A stretch of DNA of 9,102 bases from an uncultured Dokdonia sp. (GTDB lineage: Bacteria; Bacteroidota; Bacteroidia; Flavobacteriales; Flavobacteriaceae): positions 1-9,102 of the forward strand of contig CAKZKZ010000209.1 of assembly GCA_937124495.1 (NCBI GenBank). The letters are read 5' to 3'. Both the position numbers and the translations under genes were made by a program. Of the stretch, positions 1-5,307 are shown in pieces. Below the pieces are notes generated by a model. The model saw nothing but the letters and a program-made list of their open reading frames with translations, was not told the DNA's origin and did not search any database. Numbering within the stretch: the stretch's first letter is position 1; each line of letters begins with the position of its first letter.

Positions 1-3
1 TTA

Positions 4-58
4 TACGCTTTCACGAAAGTGAAGTTTATACTGAGCGTAGTCGAAGTGCGAAAGCGTA
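4..58. repeat. Composite intergenic inverted-repeat element
   Basis: Nine-base arms TACGCTTTC (4-12) and GAAAGCGTA (50-58) are exact reverse complements around a 37-nt centre. Inside the left half is a smaller hairpin, TTCAC-GAAA-GTGAA (10-23), with a GAAA tetraloop. The centre contains ACTGAGCGTAGTCGAAGT (30-47), which resembles the short ACTTCGACTACGCTCAGT-type repeats often found between genes in flavobacterial genomes (recalled from general knowledge, not searched). The arms share CGCTTTC/GAAAGCG with the palindrome found inside metG and tex. It may be a REP/MITE-like non-coding element or the 3' end hairpin of a gene lying left of the window. Confidence 0.6.
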
Positions 59-60
59 CC

Positions 61-323
61 CATTACCTTTACAACTGCCTTGCAAATACAGCTACCAAGT
101 TGAAATTTTAAAATAGACGGTAGTATTCTAAGGGAAAAGACGAGGTGTAAAATTTTCTGGACGGTTCAAATAGAATACCACATACAAACTCTTGTATTCG
201 ATACTGCACAAACGTACATGGGGCCGTGTTTTTGGTCTATGTGTATTTGATTGACTCATTTGTCTCTTGGTATGCTTCCTTCGTCGTTAGTTTTCTTATT
301 TTTGTGCATTTAAATCACACTTA
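61..323. other. Unassigned intergenic region upstream of metG
   Basis: No convincing coding sequence is present. The reading frames open at the left edge close at about 111 and 118 and are dominated by the repeat element, so they could at most be the tail of an upstream gene. An inverted repeat pairs GTATTCTA (123-130) with TAGAATAC (171-178), and a second GTATTC copy at 194-199 could pair with GAATAC (173-178) instead. I see no T-box or SAM-type leader before metG. The only regulatory signal I would assign is the -7-like box at 297-304. Confidence 0.5.
297..304 (+). promoter_or_regulatory. Probable Bacteroidota -7 promoter box for metG
   Basis: TATTTTTG matches the Bacteroidota housekeeping-sigma -7 consensus TAnnTTTG exactly and ends 19 nt before the metG ATG, implying a very short leader. 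No TTTG lies at the expected 19-21 nt upstream (the nearest, 259-262, is too far), so the -33 half is not supported. Confidence 0.45.
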
Positions 324-2408
324 ATGTCTCAAAGATATACTATTACCGCCGCTTTACCTTATACAAATGGTCCTATTCACATAGGCCATCTCGCTGGAGT
401 TTACATTCCTGCAGATATTTATGCACGTTATCTCCGTATGCAAGGAGCCGATGTTGCTTTTGTATGTGGAAGTGACGAGCACGGTGTACCCATTACGATC
501 AAGGCAAAAAAAGAAGGCATTACACCTCAAGATGTAGTCGATAAATACCATGCGATTATCAAGCAATCGTTCCTTGATTTTGGAATTACCTTTGATAATT
601 ACTCGCGTACGACTGCCAAGATTCACCATGAGACCGCATCAGACTTTTTTAAGACAATGTATGATAAAGGGAAGTTTCTAGAAGAAACCAATGCCCAACT
701 ATACGATGCAGAAGCCAACCAGTTTCTAGCCGATCGTTTTGTGACGGGAACCTGTCCTAAATGTGGTTTTGAAGAAGCGTATGGTGATCAGTGTGAAAAC
801 TGTGGAACTTCTCATAATGCCACTGATTTGATCAATCCTAAAAGTGCGATTTCTGGAGCTGTACCAAGTCTTAAAGAAACAAAACACTGGTTTTTACCAC
901 TAGATCAATATGATGCATTCTTTAGAGAATGGATTTTAAAAGGACATAAAAAAGATTGGAAAAGCAATGTCTACGGACAATGTAAATCATGGATCGATGA
1001 CGGTTTACGCCCTCGTGCAGTGACCCGTGATCTTGATTGGGGAATTCCTGTGCCTGTAGAAGGCGCTGACGGAAAAGTACTCTACGTTTGGTTTGACGCA
1101 CCTATCGGATACATCTCTGCGACCAAAGAATGGGCCGCACAAGAAGGGAAAGATTGGGAGCCGTATTGGAAAGACGAGGACACAAAACTGGTTCACTTCA
1201 TTGGGAAGGATAATATTGTGTTTCACTGTATTATTTTCCCTGCGATGCTTAAAGGTCATGGCGATTATATCTTACCAGAAAATGTACCTGCTAATGAGTT
1301 TTTAAATCTGGAAGGAAATAAACTTTCTACCTCAAAAAACTGGGCAGTTTGGTTACACGAATACTTAGAAGATTTTCCTGATAAGGAAGACGTATTGCGT
1401 TATGTATTAACGGCAAATGCACCCGAAGGAAAAGACAATGATTTTACTTGGAAAGACTTTCAGCAACGTAATAAAAGTGAGTTGTCAGACATTTTTGGAA
1501 ATTTCATCAACCGTGTAGCTGTTTTAACCAACAAATACTATGATGGTGTTGTTCCCACCCCTAATGCCTTTACTGAAGTTGATCTTAAAACATTAGAAGA
1601 AATCCGTGCGTATCCTTCGGTTATTGGAAGTAGTATAGAAAAATACCGCTTTCGCGAAAGCCAAAACAGCCTTATGAACCTAGCACGCTTAGGAAATAAA
1701 TATTTAGCTGATGAAGAGCCATGGAAAACGATAAAAACAGATGAAGAGCGCACGAAAACCGTGATGTATGTTGCCCTTCAAATCGCTACCGCACTTTCTG
1801 TTCTTTCTGAACCGTTTTTACCATTTACCTCTAAAAAGTTAAAAGGAATTCTAAATACTGGTATTCTAGATAGCTTGTCTTGGAACGATATTTCTCTCCC
1901 TCTGGGAGAGATGCCGAATGGCAGAGAGGGCTTACTTCCATCCGGACACAAAATCATTGAGAAAGCACCTCTTTTATTCTCAAGAATAGAAGACGAAGAC
2001 ATCCAAAAACAATTAGATAAGTTGGAAGCTAGTAAAAAAGCAAATGAAGCTGCAAATGCGGTTGCCGAGCCTCAAAAAGAGACCATAGGTTTTGAAGATT
2101 TTACAAAAATCGATATGCGTGTAGGTACCATCACAGAAGCTGAGAAAGTACCTAAAACGAAGAAGCTTTTAAAACTTACTGTTGATACAGGTATTGATAC
2201 CCGTACTATTGTTTCTGGAATTGCAGAGAGCTTTTCTGTCGAAGAAGTGATCGGCAAAAAAGTAACAGTATTGGTCAATTTAGCGCCTCGTGCTTTACGT
2301 GGCGTAGAGAGCCAAGGAATGATCTTGATGACCGAAGATACTAATGGAAAACTAGTGTTCTTAAATCCAGACACCGATGGTGTGAAGAATGGAGAAACGA
2401 TTAATTAA
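324..2408 (+). CDS. metG: Methionine--tRNA ligase (methionyl-tRNA synthetase)
   Basis: Cytoplasmic class I aminoacyl-tRNA synthetase that charges tRNA-Met with methionine using ATP. At 694 aa it is close to the 677 aa of the E. coli enzyme. The HIGH motif is at residues 19-22 and the KMSKS-type motif is KLSTS at 333-337. A zinc knuckle with Cys144, Cys147, Cys157 and Cys160 (CxxC-x9-CxxC) lies in the connective region. The anticodon-binding helical domain shows GNFINR (Asn393) and EPW (Trp467), which match known anticodon-recognition positions. A lysine/alanine-rich linker leads to a C-terminal EMAP-like tRNA-binding domain (about 588-694) that promotes dimerisation in homologues. The ATG at 324 places HIGH at the usual distance from the N-terminus. 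Residues about 524-536 look like an in-frame repeat-derived insert, and residues 442-446 (RFRES) are encoded by a palindrome. It stands alone, with a promoter box just upstream. Confidence 0.98.
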   Translation: MSQRYTITAALPYTNGPIHIGHLAGVYIPADIYARYLRMQGADVAFVCGSDEHGVPITIKAKKEGITPQDVVDKYHAIIKQSFLDFGITFDNYSRTTAKIHHETASDFFKTMYDKGKFLEETNAQLYDAEANQFLADRFVTGTCPKCGFEEAYGDQCENCGTSHNATDLINPKSAISGAVPSLKETKHWFLPLDQYDAFFREWILKGHKKDWKSNVYGQCKSWIDDGLRPRAVTRDLDWGIPVPVEGADGKVLYVWFDAPIGYISATKEWAAQEGKDWEPYWKDEDTKLVHFIGKDNIVFHCIIFPAMLKGHGDYILPENVPANEFLNLEGNKLSTSKNWAVWLHEYLEDFPDKEDVLRYVLTANAPEGKDNDFTWKDFQQRNKSELSDIFGNFINRVAVLTNKYYDGVVPTPNAFTEVDLKTLEEIRAYPSVIGSSIEKYRFRESQNSLMNLARLGNKYLADEEPWKTIKTDEERTKTVMYVALQIATALSVLSEPFLPFTSKKLKGILNTGILDSLSWNDISLPLGEMPNGREGLLPSGHKIIEKAPLLFSRIEDEDIQKQLDKLEASKKANEAANAVAEPQKETIGFEDFTKIDMRVGTITEAEKVPKTKKLLKLTVDTGIDTRTIVSGIAESFSVEEVIGKKVTVLVNLAPRALRGVESQGMILMTEDTNGKLVFLNPDTDGVKNGETIN
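1648..1661. repeat. Palindrome GCTTTCGCGAAAGC inside metG
   Basis: Perfect 14-bp palindrome. Together with the preceding C (1647) it encodes RFRES at metG residues 442-446 with the codons CGC TTT CGC GAA AGC. The same five codons recur in tex at 6850-6864. The RFRE residues fit the expected helix of the anticodon domain, so this looks like codon choice favouring a DNA motif rather than an inserted peptide. Confidence 0.85.
1893..1930. repeat. Repeat-like hairpin block inserted in frame in metG
   Basis: CTCTCCC (1894-1900), a TCT loop and GGGAGAG (1904-1910) form a 7-bp hairpin. TGCC-GAAT-GGCA (1912-1923) forms a second small hairpin. AGAGGG (1925-1930) can also pair back with CCCTCT (1898-1903). 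The block encodes Ser524 to about Gly536 (SLPLGEMPNGREG) between the SWNDI stretch and the LLPSGHKI stretch; as I recall, these are nearly adjacent in flavobacterial MetG homologues. It resembles a palindromic element carried as an in-frame insertion, but that comparison was not searched. Confidence 0.55.
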
Positions 2409-2478
2409 ATATATTATTAAAAAATACAAGATTCATGAATTTGGCTAATTATTCTTTTTATCTGAAAGAGGAAACGAT

Positions 2479-2486
2479 TAGTTTTA
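2479..2486 (+). promoter_or_regulatory. Weak -7-like promoter box before the first secreted-protein gene
   Basis: TAGTTTTA differs from TAnnTTTG only in the last base and ends 23 nt before the ATG at 2510, the same range as the other boxes in this window. No matching -33 element is evident and the region is very AT-rich, so a chance match is possible. The 101-nt gap after metG has no GC-rich hairpin that would clearly terminate metG. Confidence 0.25.
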
Positions 2487-2509
2487 GCAAAAAAAATTAA
2501 TAAAATTTC

Positions 2510-3949
2510 ATGAAATCGTTTCTTTGTTGCTTACCTTTTTTCATAAGTTCAATTTTATATAGTCAAGAATCTATTTTAAATTTTCAAAAATTAGATTTCC
2601 AAAGACAAATTAGAAATGTAGAAAACTATTCTTTGCCCGATGATAAAACAAATAATCTAGCCGTTATTCTAGCACAAAAAGATAAAATCGCTGGATATTT
2701 GTATAATACCCATTTTGAAAAAATAGGAGAAGCTTCAGGGATTCAACTCAAAAATAAATATAGCGAAACGATAGGTCATATTGTTTCACATAAAACAAAT
2801 TACACACTAGTCTATAGAACAATTTCTCAAAAAAAGTTTGGGTATATTTCTATTAATTTTAAAACTGGAAAAATTACAACTGACGAAATTGAATTTGCCT
2901 TTGATCGGGAAAAATATGTGGAAACAATAAATTTCGACAATAGAATGATTATGATGAGTGTCACAAAAGGTAATGCACTTATTTTAAGGGAATTTACCTC
3001 GGATCTTCTTTTTAAGAAAATAGCAACATTTCAATTAGATGCTGAAGACAAAAGCCAAAAATTAATCAATAAGATTGAATTCTTTTTCTCTAAGAGTGCA
3101 AGAGTAGTTAAAATAGACAATCGTATTCCAAATACAGTATCAAGGGCTTCAACGGCAAGAAAGATGTATTTACAAAAAGGAAAGGTATATCTAACTTTCG
3201 AAGATGAAGAATCTCAAACAGTGCTTAAAATTATTGATTTAGCCAGTTTATCTTTAATAACTAAGAACATATTTTATCCTAAGGGTAAAATAAGTGAGTT
3301 TAAAAATTTCAATTCTTTTATTTATGGTGAAAATATCTTTCAAATGGCAAGCTCTAAAGAGGAAATGATTTTTCAGGTAAAGAATTTTGAAAATGATATT
3401 ATCAAAGAATACTACGTCGCCCAAGAAAATGAGATTACATTTAAAAACACTCCAATTCTTAAATACAATTCTCTTCCAAACAAAAAAAAGAAAGAGATTC
3501 CTACCACAAATAAGTTTTTAAAAAAAATAGCAAGTAATATAGGAGTATCCGTAATTGAAGATGACAATGGTTTCTTGATTACATTAGGAGGTTATAAGAT
3601 AACAAATTATGGAGGCACATCATACTCTGGAGCTGAAGGAGGTCCAGATATATCTTCATTTTCATCAGGAGACGGAGGCGGTCATATATCATTTCCTGCT
3701 TATAATGCCGTATTATCTTCTTTTAATGACAATTCATCTTCAGAAACAGTTTACATCAATAGTTTTTTAAATAAAAGCTTCAATCATATAAAAGAAAAAG
3801 AGTTTAAGGGACATATTTTTGATCGTATAAAAAAATATCGAGAAGAACTTAAATGGATTGTAGCAGAAGATGTATTTATTCACAACGGTAAAACATATTT
3901 TAGCTTTTGGAGTACTAAAGAGCAAACGTATTCTCTGATTCAGTTTTAA
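2510..3949 (+). CDS. Secreted protein of unknown function, paralogue of the 7470-8906 product
   Basis: I do not recognise the family. The 479-aa product begins with a signal peptide (MKSFLCCLPFFISSILYSQES, likely cut near residue 19) and has no lipobox, so it is probably periplasmic, outer-membrane-associated or secreted. The body is a run of beta-strand-like segments of the pattern hydrophobic strand, charged turn, hydrophobic strand, suggesting a beta-propeller-like fold (inference). It is clearly paralogous to the downstream 478-aa protein: YTL at 98-100, Thr104, KK at 108-109 and FK at 117-118 align without gaps, and ITFKNTP (309-315) and NKFLKKIAS (334-342) are shared. Residues 360-391 are Gly/Ser-rich. 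The DNA is visibly more AT-rich than its neighbours. The gene probably has its own promoter and converges with the hydrolase gene. Confidence 0.9.
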   Translation: MKSFLCCLPFFISSILYSQESILNFQKLDFQRQIRNVENYSLPDDKTNNLAVILAQKDKIAGYLYNTHFEKIGEASGIQLKNKYSETIGHIVSHKTNYTLVYRTISQKKFGYISINFKTGKITTDEIEFAFDREKYVETINFDNRMIMMSVTKGNALILREFTSDLLFKKIATFQLDAEDKSQKLINKIEFFFSKSARVVKIDNRIPNTVSRASTARKMYLQKGKVYLTFEDEESQTVLKIIDLASLSLITKNIFYPKGKISEFKNFNSFIYGENIFQMASSKEEMIFQVKNFENDIIKEYYVAQENEITFKNTPILKYNSLPNKKKKEIPTTNKFLKKIASNIGVSVIEDDNGFLITLGGYKITNYGGTSYSGAEGGPDISSFSSGDGGGHISFPAYNAVLSSFNDNSSSETVYINSFLNKSFNHIKEKEFKGHIFDRIKKYREELKWIVAEDVFIHNGKTYFSFWSTKEQTYSLIQF

Positions 3950-3964
3950 ATCTAGAGAAGATTT
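3948..3964. terminator. Possible small hairpin between convergent genes
   Basis: AAATCT (3948-3953) and AGATTT (3959-3964) form a 6-bp stem with an AGAGA loop, overlapping the stop codon of the upstream gene and filling most of the 19-nt convergent gap. TT follows on the right side and the last bases of CAGTTTTAAA lie on the left. The stem is AT-rich and weak, so its role as a bidirectional terminator is uncertain. Confidence 0.25.
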
Positions 3965-3968
3965 TTCC

Positions 3969-5075
3969 TTACTCCTGCAACACCTCTTTAATCCGAGAAA
4001 TAAACACATCATTACTTGTCCATGATTTTCCAAGACGTACAATGATTAGGTCTTCACTTGGAGAGACATCCACTTGTTGCCCTAAAATCCCTAAGGCATA
4101 AAAATCTTCTGAGGTATCGTTGTTACTATACCATTGGTATTGATAATAATCATTGGTTGCATTAGGTGTCACTAGTCTTTCTACCCATTGCTTAGAGACA
4201 ATCTGTTTTCCATTATATGCTCCTTTGTGAATCATGAGACGTGCAATTTTAGCTAAATCAATTGCCGTAGTGTTTAGACAACAAAAGGCTTTGGTGTTTT
4301 TATTCTTCTCATCATCATAACTCCACGTTGCAGGGTTTTCCATTTCTAGAGGAATCCACAGTTTGGCTTCTAGGTATTTCCCCAGTTGCATTTCCGTAAC
4401 ACGCTCCACCGCAATACCAAGTAAGGTCGTACATACACTCTGATACTCATGATGCGTACCAGGTTCATGGTTAAACGTCATACCTGAGATTTGCTTGAGT
4501 TGTTTTTTTCCATAATACAACCTACTTACTTCATCAAACGGACTACTATAGGTCTCATCAAACTCTAATCCTGCACGCATATCTAATAGGTGTTCTAAGG
4601 TGAGTTTCTTAAACAAAGGATCTGCCTCATTTAATTCTGGAATGTATTTGGTAATAGGATCGTGTACACTTTCTATTTTCCCCTCGTCTATCGCAATTCC
4701 AACCAATAATGAGGTTACCGATTTAGACACAGAAAAAATATTAGAAATAGAATCTCGTTTATAGCCTTCATAATAGTTTTCAAATACAATAGCATCATCC
4801 TTTATCACTAGGAAAGCTGTTGTTTCTGAATAGGCATCTAGGACCTGATCCATTACATACCGTTGTCCTTTTACAGAAAAGGTAAGCGAATCCATTTTTC
4901 TAGCTGCATCGGTATTGCTTCCATCTTTAAAGTAAAATGTATTCTCTCCAGTATTCACTTCTGTATATGGGAATATTTTGTGATCATCTATATCCGCTTT
5001 ATAATATCTAATCATACGTCCATAATGACACGATTGTAAACAGATAATTAAAAGGAGAAAGGCTAATTTTTTCAT
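3969..5075 (-). CDS. Serine hydrolase, beta-lactamase/NylB-like family, predicted lipoprotein
   Basis: Beta-lactamase-related serine hydrolase (class C beta-lactamase / 6-aminohexanoate-dimer hydrolase / esterase superfamily) of 368 aa. With the chosen start, the catalytic SxxK is Ser115-Val-Ser-Lys118 in the stretch NIFSVSKSVTSLLVG, the second motif is the Tyr211-Gln-Ser213 YxS form typical of NylB-like enzymes, and GILGQ (329-333) sits where the third KTG-equivalent motif is expected. The N-terminus MKKLAFLLLIICLQSC is a lipoprotein signal with lipobox LQSC and lipidated Cys16. The frame stays open to 5144, but the extra 23 residues precede the signal peptide and contain a promoter box, so the start at 5075 is preferred. 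Likely located in the cell envelope. The substrate is unknown; it could be an esterase, amidase or peptidase, and there is no reason to call it a drug-resistance enzyme. Confidence 0.93.
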   Translation of the reverse strand: MKKLAFLLLIICLQSCHYGRMIRYYKADIDDHKIFPYTEVNTGENTFYFKDGSNTDAARKMDSLTFSVKGQRYVMDQVLDAYSETTAFLVIKDDAIVFENYYEGYKRDSISNIFSVSKSVTSLLVGIAIDEGKIESVHDPITKYIPELNEADPLFKKLTLEHLLDMRAGLEFDETYSSPFDEVSRLYYGKKQLKQISGMTFNHEPGTHHEYQSVCTTLLGIAVERVTEMQLGKYLEAKLWIPLEMENPATWSYDDEKNKNTKAFCCLNTTAIDLAKIARLMIHKGAYNGKQIVSKQWVERLVTPNATNDYYQYQWYSNNDTSEDFYALGILGQQVDVSPSEDLIIVRLGKSWTSNDVFISRIKEVLQE

Positions 5076-5099
5076 GGTTTGTTTGTTATTGATTCTGTA

Positions 5100-5107
5100 C
5101 AAACATA
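5100..5107 (-). promoter_or_regulatory. Bacteroidota -7 promoter box for the serine hydrolase gene
   Basis: Read on the minus strand this is TATGTTTG, an exact TAnnTTTG match, ending 24 nt before the ATG at 5075. A partial -33-like TTTA (5127-5124) lies 16 nt upstream, shorter than the usual 19-21 nt. Because the box lies inside the longer open frame, it argues that translation begins at 5075. Confidence 0.5.
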
Positions 5108-5170
5108 TTTTCTTTTGCTTCTGTAAACGCATTATATAGGACAATTGTGGCGAAATGACAGCTATTTGTG

Positions 5171-5193
5171 GTGAGTTGCTCTACTCACTTTTT
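5171..5193 (+). terminator. Hairpin plus T-run in the divergent intergenic region
   Basis: GTGAGT (5171-5176), a TGCTCT loop and ACTCAC (5183-5188) make a perfect 6-bp stem followed directly by TTTTT (5189-5193), the layout of a rho-independent terminator read rightward. No rightward gene lies upstream of it in this gap. It could be an attenuator in a longer tex leader, the end of a small RNA, or fortuitous. Confidence 0.3.
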
Positions 5194-5299
5194 CTCTAGC
5201 ATACAAAATGTAAAGACAATCATGAATGTTCTTTTAAAGATCCATACTATATAATCTCACAAAAGTATTTTAAAGGATAATAGACCTCATATTTTTAAT

Positions 5300-5307
5300 T
5301 ACTTTTG
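5300..5307 (+). promoter_or_regulatory. Probable -7 promoter box for tex, overlapping the upstream TTG start candidate
   Basis: TACTTTTG is an exact TAnnTTTG match. It overlaps the first possible TTG start (5305-5307) and ends 27 nt before the second TTG (5335), a spacing like that of the other boxes here. If it is real, transcription starts near 5313 and translation must start downstream, at 5335. No good -33 TTTG is present at the usual spacing. Confidence 0.45.

Noticed and set aside
1..118. Frames open from the left edge (to about 111 and 118) as the end of an upstream gene
   Set aside because: They consist largely of the translated repeat element and show no protein-family features, so a gene end cannot be supported.
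128..259. Minus-strand 43-codon reading frame beginning with ATG at 259
   Set aside because: Short, basic, no recognisable motif or promoter, and without clear initiation context; treated as chance.
2510..2572. Lipoprotein signal in the first secreted paralogue because of Cys6-Cys7
   Set aside because: The cysteines are at the start of the hydrophobic core with no lipobox; an ordinary signal peptide cut near residue 19 fits better.
3767..4042. Minus-strand frame across the convergent junction
   Set aside because: It lies opposite and out of frame to two well-supported genes and has no family features.
3969..5075. Calling the serine hydrolase a beta-lactamase resistance gene
   Set aside because: It has a YxS instead of YxN motif and NylB/esterase-like context; the superfamily includes many non-resistance enzymes.
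5076..5144. N-terminal extension of the serine hydrolase
   Set aside because: It precedes a complete lipoprotein signal peptide and contains an exact -7 promoter box.
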